DNA of 64,000 nucleotides, taken from the NCBI GenBank assembly GCA_000310025.1, contig FN649746.1, positions 1,397,741 to 1,461,740 on the forward strand. Direction: 5' to 3'. Position numbers and translations under genes: made by a program. The stretch comes from Ectocarpus siliculosus (lineage: Eukaryota > Sar > Phaeophyceae > Ectocarpales > Ectocarpaceae). Each line of letters starts with the position of its first letter. Within the stretch, counting starts at the first letter, position 1. A model generated the notes under the pieces. The model was not told the DNA's origin. It made no database searches and worked only from the letters and a program-made list of their open reading frames with translations. Positions 1 to 12,600 of this stretch are shown piece by piece.

Positions 1-959
1 CGCACCAGGAGGAGCTAGCGGCGGGCCTCTCAGCTGCTGCATGCACTTCAAGGTCACGCTTCCCCGCGTGTACTCGCTGTTGTTGAGAGAGCAGCAGCAA
101 CAGCACCCGAGAGAGCAGGCGGGAATAAATTTTTTTGATGTGTACTGTAGACCGCCATATCCCATATACAGAAAGAGAGGGTTCCGGCAGGGCCACAAGT
201 AAGACGGGCGGTAACGTCTTGCTGCTGGTGGCGTTCACATGTACAGCAGTAGTGGACGTCACCCACCTCCCTCTAGACTATGGAGTATTCTACGTTGCGC
301 GGCCTTCCTGCTTTTTTTTTCCTGACTTTGTTTTGGACCGCACCGACCGCCTGTCGCGCCTACATACTATAATACCGTTATCCTTCTTCCTTCTTCCCTC
401 TTCCATCCCTACTGCTGCTGCGTGTACGTCTTTAGACTAACCGACGTGCTGCGTGTGTATGTGATTCGTTTGGGGCGTGTGTGAGGAGGCGAGATATAGT
501 CTCCGACGTCCACGCCGTGTAGGACGTCACACACACCCGTTCCGGCTTCTTGTTGTGCAGGTAGGTGTACAAAAAAAGGGCTCGTTCTAAATACATACGG
601 CGAGACGCAAGAAGAATTCAGATACGTTTGTTCCTCCCATGGGGGGTACGGTACTGCTGCTCACTCTAAAACAACGGCAGCATGTCTGCCAGCCAGGTAC
701 CACAGCATGCACACGGCAAAGGTAGGGACTTACCTGCGCCCGGTAGGAGCGCCGACGCGGACAGTCGATTCTTTGGGAGCTTGGACGTGCGGTGTGCGGT
801 GTCCCCGATAATGCCATGCCGTGTTGATTGTCTTTCCGTTGTTCTCGGAATTAATTCGCACGGTTGGTTACAGTAATTCCGGACCGTTCTTCGGAACGGA
901 GTCCGTTACTCCACACGAACTCTGAACACTCTCCGTGATGTAATGCAAAGCAGAAACTA
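1..959. other. No recognisable gene
   Basis: Mixed-composition sequence with short open frames on both strands and none that resembles a known protein. I see no signal-peptide start, splice-site pair or repeat that recurs elsewhere in the window. It may be intergenic or intronic sequence of a gene beyond the left edge. Confidence 0.4.
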
Positions 960-1440
960 AGTTAAAATCAACCCAACTAAGGCGAATATTAGTACAGAAG
1001 AACTAAGCGAGGCATCTACATTTATTTTGTACATTAAATTAACAGAAACTATAACTGTATTTTCCGCAGTTCTTCTTTATTAAAATACACGTAGTTCCTT
1101 CGTATAATAAAAATAATGATGAATATATATTTATCATAATAATTAATAAATATTTTATCATAAAAATATTAATTAAATAATTAATATATTCATAAAATTA
1201 AATATATATATATAAATAAATTAAATAAATATATTTTATAAAAAATATATATTATTATATATATATATATAAATATATAAATATATAATATATATATAAA
1301 ATATATATAAAATATGTATAAATAAATTTAATAAATATATATACAAAATATATAGAAATAAATATTATTACAAATAAGTATTTATAAATTATAAATATAT
1401 TTTTATTATAATAATATTGTTTTCAGGAAAAAACTACATT
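960..1440. repeat. AT-only island
   Basis: Almost pure A+T from about 1090 onwards, built of irregular TATA, TAAATA and ATTAAT words without a fixed period. The composition differs sharply from the GC-balanced sequence on both sides. It carries no open frame of interest. It may be a decayed microsatellite or a matrix-attachment-like stretch; function cannot be read from sequence. Confidence 0.6.
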
Positions 1441-2330
1441 ATTATTACATAATATCATATAATGTTTCTCATGGTAGCTCATGGTGCCCCACCGTCGTAC
1501 ATGCGTGAGGTTTCTCATGGTGCCCCATGGCCAGCATAAAATTGGGGCCCATGGCCACCCATAGTGCACTTCGTCGTCACCCATGGTGACCCTCGGTATC
1601 CCACGGTACCCCATGGGGTTTCGAAGATAAGTTTGAAAAAAAAAAAATCCGACAGGGAAACGCGTAATATTATAGGAAATAAATAAAATAGTTAGTAATT
1701 TAATTATACCCCGTGGGTTCTCATGAGGCGCCATGGGGAGACACGACTTCCTCATGGACCCCCATGGGCTACCAATTTTATTGAAATTAACAAAATAAAC
1801 TGGTAGACTCCACGGTGACCCATGGTGCCCCATGGGGCCTCATGGGGCGCCATCAGGCCTCATGAGGCCCATAGCTTTTATTTTATTTCCACTTTTTTCG
1901 CTTTTTATCTTTTGTTTCTCATGGGATCTCATGGTGCCCCATAGCACGCCATGAGGGCTCATGGCGAACGATAAAAAAATATATTTACGGACCCCATGGC
2001 AAATCTCATGGGGCACCATGGGGTGGTTTTCCATGGTACCCCATGAGATATCTCATGAGACTATCGATTTTTATCGTGGTCCATGGGGACCCATGGCTCC
2101 CATGGACCCCCATGACAATACATGAGATTTCTCATGGGGTCCCATGGGATTCTCATTGGACTTCATGAGGACCCATGGGGGCCCATGGGTTCCCATGAGA
2201 TTGTTCTCATGGGGGCCCATGGGACCCATGGACCCCCATGGGTCACCATAATATCGACCTCATGGGGTTCCATGGGGGCCCATGGGCGCCCATGAGATAT
2301 CTCACGGCGTTACACAAAAATGTCAAACCC
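1440..2330. repeat. Array of CATG-centred palindromic words (array 1)
   Basis: Dozens of short self-complementary words of the form CCCATGGG, CTCATGAG, CTCATGGG and CCCATGAG, separated by 2 to 15 bases, with two AT-rich interruptions (about 1625-1700 and 1880-1920). The spacing is irregular, so this is not an ordinary tandem satellite. Open frames here are by-products of the repeated words. Arrays 2 and 3 share the CATG core but add ACGT cores. Confidence 0.75.
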
Positions 2331-2728
2331 CCCTTTTTTTTCTCTCTTTTTTTTCTCTCTTTTTCTGTGCCAGATGGCCTTGTCTCTGCTTGCGTTTTGA
2401 AGTGCCAAGATTGAACCAAGGGGGTGTACCTCTTTCTCTCTGGCCCGTGATAGTTACTCCTGGTCTCAGTTGATACCTCGCATAGCGCGCAGAGGGAGTG
2501 GAGGACTCCAGAATATCTATCTATCTGTCATTGATTTCTATTGACTTGCGGACCCCTCGGGGCCAGTTTATTTGAGTGTACCCGTTTAGGGTAAGTTAAC
2601 CTGTGACCACGGGAATCGACCGCGTCGAGTGAGTGTTGGATGAGTACGGACATACATACGAAGGTACTGGGTAGAGAGAGATCGGAACGGTTTTGAATGT
2701 GAAGACAACAACAACAAACAACAACAAT
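2331..2728 (+). mobile_element. 5'-truncated LINE 3' end with CAA tail
   Basis: A pyrimidine-rich run, a segment beginning near TGTGCCAGATGGCCTTGTC, and a terminal stretch of repeated CAA closely match the 3' part of the longer LINE that ends at 24537 in this window. Only the untranslated 3' end is present here, as expected from incomplete target-primed reverse transcription. It ends immediately before the first unit of the 0.95-kb tandem array. Confidence 0.7.
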
Positions 2729-5700
2729 ATTGCGGATCTTGAAAAAATCTCTGTCTTTGTTCAGGTAGGATGTTGCCCCAATGATGTCAGCGGAGAAAAG
2801 AGAGAAGCAAAGAACAGTGTTCATGAAAGTATTTCCGTGACTGCGGCCATACAATCTAGATTGTGCCGACCGTGATCCAGTCGCCCACAGGGGAGAAGAT
2901 CGAACGCGAAGAACTTGCCACACCAGCCCCTCCGCACACACCAGCACGGCCCCACCAGCAGCCACACCTCATCATTCCTCCTCTTACCCGGTTACAACAG
3001 CAGCAACAAGGACTACTTCTTGCGCAGGTACGTTCTCTACTAACACGCGACTGACTGGGGAATGAAGTTGTTGGGGGCTGACTGTTGCAGCTGGTTGTTG
3101 CATTTCATTGTTTTTTGTACGTTCGGGCGGAATGAGGTCTTCTTGTTTTTCCCGTAAAGGGTCGCGACAACGCCGGGCGATGAGGGTGGAAGCCTGTACG
3201 TACAGTCGTCTAGTCAACTGCAGCGATCCGTCAGCTTGGTGGAAAGTACCGATGACGCTTCTCGTAGTTCGTAGTGGCCATCTTTAGTCTACCACCGTCT
3301 TGTAAGCCATCCATGTATCGCAGGAGAATTACATCCGTGATCGATCTCTGCAAGCGCAGTCTGACCTATCTACAGGAAGGCGACATGGTTATATTTTGCG
3401 CATTTAGCAAAGCAGTGTAGATAGACCCGGAGGGCGCACCGTAGGACTCACCGATACAGTAAACCTAGCCTAGGCTACCGTACCGACCGTTCGAAACCTG
3501 ATGCTTTCCGACAAACGCACGCGCGAGGTGACCGACACTCGTTGTTGCCTAAGACGTTGGATTGGCGAGCAACAACAAACGTTATTTTTTGCCGTTGTTG
3601 CATAAATGTAGCTGACCAAGCCGGAAATTATGATGCAGTCTGCATCACTGCCTCCTGGCGGGGCGGGGCGTCCGACATTCTGAAATTCGTTGCGATTGAT
3701 CGCGATCTTGACATAAACTCTCCTTTGTTCAAGTAGGATATTACCGCAAAGATGTAGAGGAGCAACTAAGAGTTCCATGTGAAAGTAAAACACAGTGACT
3801 CCAGCCGAAAATTCAGACGCCCACAGGGGAGAAGATCGAACGCGAAGAATTTGCCACAGATGGAACACGAAGGTTTGCCACACCCGTCGCTCCGCGCATA
3901 CACACAAACAGCCACACCTCATCACTCCTCCTCTCATCCGGCAACAGGAGAGCAACAACTACAGCTTATTGCGCAGGTACGAGCTTGCTAACCAACACAG
4001 GACTGACTGAGGAGTGACAGCTAGTTGAATGTTCATAGCTTGCGTGTTCCATTTCATTGGTTATTATTATACGTTCGGGCGGAAAGAGATCTTGTTTCTC
4101 TCGTAGGGTCGAGGCAAGGCCGAGCGATGAGAGCGGAAGCCTACACGGTGCGCGACGACCTGCCTGCCCGATGTGATGTACCGATGATGTCCTTGTTGTT
4201 CTGTTGTGGCCATCGATTGTCTACCATCGTCCTGTGGTCCATGCGTGCAGGCATCGCAGGATATATCCATATCTCTGCAAGCATGCGTGTATAGTCTGGA
4301 TACTGCGAGCGATATGTTTACCATATTCTGCTCATGTAGTACATAAAAGAAGTGTAGATCCGGAGGGCACACCGCAGGACTCGCCGATACAAGGAAGCGA
4401 AGCCTAGGCCACCGCACCGTCCGAAACCAAAGGCTGTCCGACAGCCACAAAAGTCGCACGCAGACGACAGACTTGAAGAAAGTGCGTTGGGTTGGCGAGA
4501 ATATCCATGTTTGTTCGCTGGCAAATCGCACAACAAACAGATTATTCTGCCGGTGCTCTTTCGCAGTGGCTCACTGAACTGGAAGATTGTCACCTAGTAA
4601 ACAACCAATGCTGCCGGCGGCGGCGAGTCCGACATCCTGAGATTCTTTGCGAACGATCCGAATCTTGACGGAAACCTTTTCTAGTTTTAAGATGTCGAGG
4701 AGCGAAGAACAGTTCCATGGTGAAAAGATTTCGTGTTTCAGCCACTCAATCTAGATTGTAGCCGCCAATCCAGTCACCCACAGGAGAGAAGATCGAACAC
4801 AAGGAATTCGCCCCGAGGTCAAACGCGAAGGGTTTGCCACACCCTTCGCTCCGCACGCACAAGCAGCCACACCTTATCACTGCTTCCTTCAACCGGCAAC
4901 AGCAGCATCAACAGCAGGTTCTTGCGTCCAGGTACGACCTTCTTGCCGCGTAGTGTCGAGACAGCGATAAAGAAAGGTTGGAGCCTGTATGTACGTACAT
5001 TAGTCAGTTGCAGAATCTGTCCGCCAGATTTTGAATCCCAATGACGCTCCTCGTGATAAGTTTTGGCCGTCAATGTCTTCCATCGTTTTGTAGTCCATCC
5101 ATGTATCCCAGGAGAAAATATCGATCCATGATTGATCTCTGCAAGCATGCGTGAAGTCTGCTGTAGACTGCAGCAGCAGCAGATCGACATGGTTGTATTT
5201 TGCGCATGTCGCAAAGCAGTGTACATAGATCCGGACGGCGCACCGCAGGACTCGCCGATGCAAGTGAGCCAAGCCCAGGCTACCGCACCGTTCGAAAACG
5301 GAGGCTGTCCGACAACCGCACACAATCTTAAGCATCGTGACAGACATCTTGGTTGCCTTTTTAACGTTGGATTGGCGAGATCGGTCATGTTCGTTTGCTG
5401 GTAAATCGCACCACGAACAACATGAGGATGTCGTGGTTGTTGCACATGCACATTAGCCGCCTGAACCGGGTTATTCTGACGCAGTGTACAAAGCAGTGAA
5501 GGGCTTTAGAATATCTGTCGTTGACTTGTATTGGCGCCAGCTTGCGGACCCCTTCGCGTCCAATTGTTGTTTATCGTTATCTAGATAACGTAATATGTGA
5601 ACACGGGAATCGCTCGGTCAATTGCTTGATCAGCACAGATAGATCAGGTTCTGAGTAGAGAGATCGGAACGGTTTTTTAAGGTGACGACATCAACAACAG

Positions 5701-6260
5701 TCTTGCATAACTACCTCCTGGCGGGGCGTCCGACATTGTGAAAAATTTTCCCGATGTTGACGAGATACTTTGTTCAAGTAAGATACATACAACTGCCAAG
5801 ATGTTGAGAAGTAAAGAACAGCTATAGCGAAACGATACTGAATCCAGCCAATTAATCTAGATTGTCGCCTATAGGGGATAAAATCAAATTAGAAGAAATT
5901 GCGAAAATATCCAACACGAAGGTTTGCCACGCCCGTCCCTCTGCCCACACACACAAACAGCCACACACATTACTCCTCCTGTTGCCGAACAACAGCAGCA
6001 ATAAGACCTAACTCTTGCGCAGGTGCGATCTCAATCGACACACGACACACGACTGAACTGGGGAGTGACCGCATTGAGTGTTGACAACACTGTCGCTGGC
6101 GTGTCCCATTTCGTTGGTTTTAGTTCGGGCGGAATTATATCTTGTCCGTCTCGTAGGGTCGAGACAAGGCCGAGCGATGAGGGCGGAAGCCTGCATGGTC
6201 TGCGACGATGTGTGCGCGCACGGAGTGAAGTACCGATGACGCTTCTGCGAATCGTGGCGA
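2729..6260 (+). repeat. Four diverged tandem units of about 0.95 kb
   Basis: Units start near 2729, 3690, 4640 and 5735. Each carries the same ordered landmarks: a TTGTTCAAGTAGGAT-like start, CCCACAGGGGAGAAGATCGAA, a CACACCC/CAGCCACAC segment, a CAACAGCAGCAA stretch ending in CTTGCGCAGGT, and (first three units) an ATAGATCCGGAGGGCGCACC-like segment at 3421, 4357 and 5226. Spacing between landmarks is about 870 to 1090 bases. The copies differ by many substitutions and indels, so the array is old. A short copy of the LINE 3' tail (about 5508-5701) interrupts the fourth unit. No unit keeps a long open frame. The conserved CAG/GT at the end of the CAACAGCAGC stretch resembles a splice site, so duplicated exons are possible but unproven. 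Confidence 0.7.
5508..5701 (+). mobile_element. Diverged LINE 3' tail copy
   Basis: Shares GAATATCTGTCGTTGA, GACCCC, ACGGGAATCG and GTAGAGAGATCGGAACGG in the same order as the LINE 3' ends at 2331 and 24100, followed by a decayed CAACAA tail. It lies inside the 0.95-kb tandem array. Confidence 0.6.
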
Positions 6261-6984
6261 TACATTGGGCTGTTATCCGTGGACGACACGATTTTTTTAA
6301 AAAACACTACACTACAACGAATTTACGAAATGCCATCGGCATTGTTCACTTACATTCTCACCCACATTCCGAAAACTGCCGAAACCAGGTTCCGTGCTCC
6401 ATGTAATCCCGGGCTCACCCGCCTATCCTTATCCACGCTTATGCTGAGGGTACAGGGGAAAAGTGCAATGGAACAGAAGTTATAAAGAACGCCGTTGTTT
6501 TGGAGCCAAATTAATATCGATTACTTCCTCAAGGTGTCAATCAGCCTAGAGAACAGTGGAACCTCATCCACAAACTTCACGTGTAAACTGTACAATCCCT
6601 ACTTACAATCCCTACTTAATGATCATTGGGATCGATCGCGAAATATCTTGTTTCTCGCATTCCTCCGCCTGCAGAAAAGTAATGGAAGCAGAACTTCCCG
6701 CGGAGTCGTCAGTATGTACCCCATAGCGAACACCGAAAGGGGGCACTTGGAACCACTCTGATACCTACGCATCTCTCGGCGTTAGATCGACTTTTCGTTG
6801 GTTTACTCCGCGAAAACGCACCTAAAACAAACGAATCATGTCTTAACAGAAGGTAAGAGCTGATGCAACTTGGCAATGTATTCAAATGATTTCATGATGG
6901 CCAACTTGTACATGACGGTTCCCCGAGCAGCATACCGAGCGACAGAGCCTTACCACTCTGCTCCATTCACCCATTCCGATAGGC

Positions 6985-8862
6985 TCAGGTGGACCAGTCA
7001 ACGCGTTTTGGAAGATGCGGAGAAGAGGCAGTAAGAACGGTTCGTTGTGCGTGTTCACGTTTCTCTTTGTAGCACAAGTCGGATTCACAGTGCGTAAAAC
7101 TGTGTGAGTGATCATAATGGCGACATTTCATCGTCTCAAGTATTGTTTGGGGGGGGTGGGGTGCAAGGGCGACGTGAAATGTAGTTTCCTTTTTCTGGAT
7201 ACCCCTGATTTGTTGGCCTTCCGGCGAAGGGCTTTCACGCAGCAGATGTAACCAACTACATGTAAGTTCGGGTATCCGGGTGTAATTGTCGGTATTGCGG
7301 CTAGCAAGATTCTGTGAGACCTTATTTTCCCAATGAATCCACGACGGCGTTCTCTCCTTGGCAAGTGCACGGAGTGACACGCTGTCGTTGAAGTCACCTA
7401 TGAATTGACGAGCTGATGGCAGGCCGTCTCATCGAGTTCATCACAAGTTTTTGCAGCCAATTACGCGCCCGTTCGAGAATACGCCCCTTCAGACACAAAT
7501 CATGTCGACCTTGTGACCAGCGCGGAAGGCCGCGATAGAATGGCGCGTTTGTTAATGTTTGACAGCCAAGAATGGTCGTCGGTGTCTCTTTCCACGTATC
7601 TTCAGCGAACGAAACCACAGAGCTTCGTCACCAATTGTTGTGCTTTACCTACTTTTTGATTGATTTTCCTCAACAATGATCATGATTTTCTCCAATGAAC
7701 GTTTTCTTCCTCGAATAAATCCAGACAAAAATGGTGAGCATTATCTGCCCCTCTGCCTCAACTAGAAAATACAAGTCCCTCGAATTTTTTTATATCCTAA
7801 CGAAAACACGTGTTTCATCACACGTAAACAATATGGAAGGGCGCCACACGTCGCAAAAGATTGACAGCATCGAGCACAAACGCACAGTCCACGTCGGCCG
7901 TACTTGTAGACATACAGAGTAGCGCAAGCCAATTAGAGGAAGTAGCGCTGGCTTGGCGGCACGTACGCACATACCCGCACCACGCGTCCACACAGCAGCA
8001 CGCTACACAGCTACAGGTTCTTGATTTCCTGTGAAACACGCACAGCCGACACACGTCGTAACTGATGACAGCACAGAGCGTAGACACGCAGCACACACCG
8101 GCCTTACCGCAAGCCAATTGGTCACCCGCCCTGTAAATGCAATCTTCTTCAATGTATGTACAATGCTCTTTTCAACTGTCTTCTTTCTTCCGTATCCACG
8201 CTACTTTAGATCGGAATTCATGTTTTACTCTACCGAAAATGCAAAGTATGCACAGAACCGCTTTTGTTTGGGCGCCGTCGGCTTACGCGGCCAACACCCG
8301 TGTCCCGAGTCCCGTCAAGTTTGTCTCTCTCACGGCAGCGAGTCTTTTCTCGTGATTCCTTCTCAGGGGCACGCAGGAGGCTCGTCGGCTTATAAACGCT
8401 CGTGCGGTAGGCCTCCGTATCGCGTGGGTGGACGGTCAAGGTTGCGAAAAGTGGCTGAACCCCGGGGGCGCGTCGCAGACAAAGCCTGAACCAAATCTTT
8501 AAAAGTTCGACAGCTTTGTCGAAATACGCCTCTGGCCCGTTGCCTGTGATCACACGGTCCAACAATGCATACGTTTGTTTGCAGTAGTGTGTCAAGTGAA
8601 ACGCTGCTGCTGTAGACAAGCCTTAGCGCATGCGCCCACAAGGTAAACATGTATTTTTTGTGGTATTTGTTTCTGATTCAAATTCGGTTCTCGTTGGAAA
8701 TCTCTTGCCATCATCACAGAACTCAAAGAATGATTCTAACTTCTCGTTGGCAATTGTTACGGTCGAGCTGGTTCCAACGTAGATAACTATGTGCGCAATG
8801 TTTTGTTCGGAATACGAGTAAAGTAAAACTGTCCATGGAGAGAAAGGCGCAAACTCCCACAC
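6985..8862 (-). pseudogene. Minus-strand coding-like debris, unknown function
   Basis: Several minus-strand segments read like protein: 8623-8862 (opens at a methionine), 8380-8600, 7394-7618 and 6985-7380. Between them the frame is lost by stops and shifts. The 7394-7618 and 6985-7380 segments nearly join across a stop near 7403. I recognise no domain. Composition is hydrophilic with few low-complexity runs, unlike chance frames. It could be a decayed transposon protein or exons of a spliced gene; no consistent splice pairs were found. Confidence 0.3.
7910..8120 (-). repeat. Dispersed repeat copies (GCTTGCGG family, inverted)
   Basis: Two inverted short matches, near 7923 and 8105, to the CAATTGGCTTGCGGTAGGTC-like core also present in direct orientation at 13318 and 13528. 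Boundaries are uncertain. Confidence 0.35.
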
Positions 8863-9641
8863 CTTTTACAGTTTAGCTTAACCGCATGGACACCGCGTGG
8901 TGCCCATGGGCTGCGCATGGGCACTTTGTGGCTTTTGGCTCCTCCCAGGCGTGGCCAATGAGTGCCCTTTAACCGGAACCGGTGTTGTTCTTAGCATTCG
9001 ATGATCTGCTCTGGAACGAGCATTTTACGGCTGAGAACCCTCACCCTTACTCCGGCCCTTACCCCAAGCCCACGCGATACGTGTTGGGTTGGCGCTGGGT
9101 GGCAAAGGGTCTATGTTGATGTGCAGATGGCAAAGTTCAAGGTAAATGTGCTATGGCAGGCACCTCGTGGGCAGTTTCGGCGGGCTCATGGAGCGCCGAT
9201 GGGCGGACCACGGGCGGTTTAGCAACGCTGTCAGTTGCGTGGGAGAATGATTGAATTGGAGTGTTGTCATTGATTTGTGGATGAAGCAGTTTAGACTGGG
9301 AGAGCACGTGGAGCCCCTCGCACGCCTGACAGGCATTGTGCCAGACGTCGCCCCCGTTTGTTCAACTTTAGAGAACCTCAGGCCGACGCCCTTACCTTCC
9401 CCACCTAGCTGTTGTATTTTCCTTGCCAAGAAGACCGTTTTCGATGTTAGCCATTGACAATCCGTTATTATCTTGGCGATAGGGAGCCCGATCGGCATGC
9501 GGTGCTGCTGTGAACTGCCACTCAGCGGTTCCTTACCCGTATCCCACCGCCTTGCCTTTGACCTGTGGATTCGCTCGCTCCCGTCGTTTTTTGTCGATGG
9601 GATATCTATGTACACCACAACGTTTTACAGGTGTCGCCACC

Positions 9642-12600
9642 ATGAAGATGCTCTCAGTATTCGCGTTGCTGCTGCCTCTGGTATCGATCGCCAACGCCGA
9701 GCGAGGAGGTAAGAGTCGCTTGATATACAGCCGGCTCGGTCGCGATTGATGCGTGATGATGATGCCACGGGGCCGTTGAAGAAAAATAGATGGAAGTGAT
9801 CACTGCAAACGTCCTGCAGTACCCCCCTCGATCCCAACAGAGAGCGAAGTCGCTTTCAAATGCGTTCCACCCTTTCCCCTGAACCCCCACGTTCGAATGG
9901 CTAATCAGGAGGTGCACCTGCGTTTCTTGCTTCCTGTCTACATGATGATTTTGAACTGTACATCCCCACGCATCTGCGCACCCTCTGCCCTTCTTTTGTT
10001 CCGGCTATTCGATTGTTCTGTGATGAAGGCGGTAACGGCGCTGATTGCTCCGCCGACTCGACTGTATGTGCGAACGGACTGGTGTGTTGCCCAGACGACG
10101 ACACTTGCAAGCCCCAACCCAAATGCTGTGAGTGGTTGGTACCGATCCAATACTTTCGTGCGACACTTAGGGTTGGTCCGCATCTGCAACCACATCCTGC
10201 TTCTTTCAGTTTGTGAAATTGATCAAAAGGCACACCGCTCGGGGAGCACGAGGGGGAGGGGTTGCGTTTCAGGAGAAAGTTGAACGCGATACGAGCTTCT
10301 TCTGGAGTTGAATGTCGTGTGTGTTCGTGTTCGTGTTCGTTTTCTGTTTTGTGTGCCTCCCGAGCAGCGAGATTCAGCGAAGAAGTCGAAACATTGTTGT
10401 GTAAAAGTCTTTTGCGCCACGGACGTCTTTCCGCGCGAACCGTTCTCATGCGAGTCTCAAGCCCTGCAGATTTGTAGGCATATGAACACACGCAATTATC
10501 TCATAGTTGTACATGATGCGAGTCGAACATGCTACAACAGCCGTTTGCGCGAGGTGGTTGCGAAAGCCCCGCAGTGTTCGCGTGATTTTTTTAATCCATG
10601 GTGCACTCATCATAAAAATTCAACGCGGATGTTGGACATCGCGAACGACGCGCCTTCCATGAAATCACACGGGGCCGGAGGATCTGGCTGGTGCTGACAG
10701 TAGGACGATCGTGTCACAGGTGTCACGGTGTCACCCACCTCATGATACCGCCTGTTGCCCGTGTTCTATATTGCAGTCCCTGACTGCGTGTCCAACGGTG
10801 GAGACATCGAAACGATTTCGGATGGCTCATGTACCGGCGGTAAGCTCTTGAGTCTTTTGTCGGCCACATATTGGACAAAATGGGAGGACTCAGAGACACG
10901 TTATCACTAACGTACTAACACGTGCTACCCAAGGGCGTGCTAAGGTCCGCAAGTGGTTGTGTATGGGGAGAGGAACACCACGTTTATTTGTCCGCTGCAT
11001 TCGCGTGTATTTTCTCAGGGTAAGTGTTCCTGCGACCACGGAATCGATTTGTTCAAGTTTTAAATCAGTGCCGACAGATGAAGGCTCTGGGTAGAGAGAT
11101 CGGAACGCTTTAATGATGTGAAGACGACCACACAATAATCAGCATCAATGTGAAGCCAGGCATACAAGAACTGAGAACCCTACACCATGCCTGCATTGTC
11201 CCGTGCGTTTCAGAAAACAACATTGAAGCGTGTGGCTACGACGGTGGAGATGTGAGTCTACGACCTTTCTACAATAACGAATGGTGGTCTTGACTTGCTG
11301 GTGGTTTACTGGTGGTGTTTGCATTGCTCTGAGCCGCGTGTCGATCCTGTAATCGGCTCGATCAGAGGTCCCTGCTGCAACAGTGTATGGGGCTTTTTCA
11401 CACCTCTGTTGTGCTCCAAGTACAAGATTATGAAAACCCAGGAGTGCGGCTGCTTCGATCGAGGCGTCTCTCCTTGAAACGTGTCGATCCTATACTAACT
11501 ATGATATCGCCGGCCCTCACATGTCGACAATGCCTGTGCAGTGCTGTGTCTGCGATTGTGAAGATTCCGACGAGACCACGTGCGGCTCAGACGGATACGA
11601 TTGCCAGGACCCAGACTCGGAGTGCAACTACTCTGACTGCGACGGGGTCGTTTCGTGGATTCAGGATGGCTGGTGTGACCTCGGTGAGTCCGAGTCTGAT
11701 TGCGAGGCCAGAGATACGGCAACAAGGGAGGGTTTCAGACGGTTTCAGACGTGTATCGTTTTCGTGGAAACATGGATCGACAGAGGCACATATGCTGTGG
11801 GCAGTCGGTTGACGTCTGCGGCGGGGTAAAGTTCAAAGTGGCCTCTCGGAGTACGCCCGCACCCACGGGCAAGCGGTCGTTAATGGGAACAGATGTTTCA
11901 CGCGTGTTCGTGATCCTGCGCTTGGCACACAGTTAGCCACGCACACAAGAAGTGAGAAACCAACCCCTTCCTTTGTCGTCCCGTGCGTTTCAGGTAACAT
12001 GAGTGACGAGTGCGGGTACGACGGTGGAGACGTGAGTATGCCGCATCATAGTACTCTTTGTGTTCCGAGAATTTTATTGCCGACTACTCGAGGTCGTTTA
12101 CGTACGCCATCACCTCGGGCCCGTGCGTCCGTTCAATGACGATGGGATAGGTGTGTGTCGTGATGGCTGCTCAAAGTGAGTGCCGAGTTGTTATCGTGTC
12201 AAATTGACGAAACCGCGTCGATCGGAGCGAGGTACGCAATATGCTCCGTGGGTTCTCAACCACCTTCCTGCTCGAATCTTGCGAGATCCTCCGTAAGACT
12301 ACGATACATGAGGTGTGCTAACTGTTACACTCTTTCTGCACTATCCCCCCCTACCGTTTCGCATCTCCGTCAATATTACTCAGTGCTGTGAGTGCGATTG
12401 TCTAGATGGGCTGCCATTCCCGTGCGGATATGTCGGATACGACTGTCAGGACCCAACGTCAGAGTGCACAGGTAGGCCGTTCACGACGTTGGATGGTTGC
12501 GACGCGTGTCTGGTGATACATACACCACTGACGGGGGGCGCTGCACCGCGTTAACTACGGAATACGCAGGACGCCAGCGTTCCTGAACATATCGAGAAAA

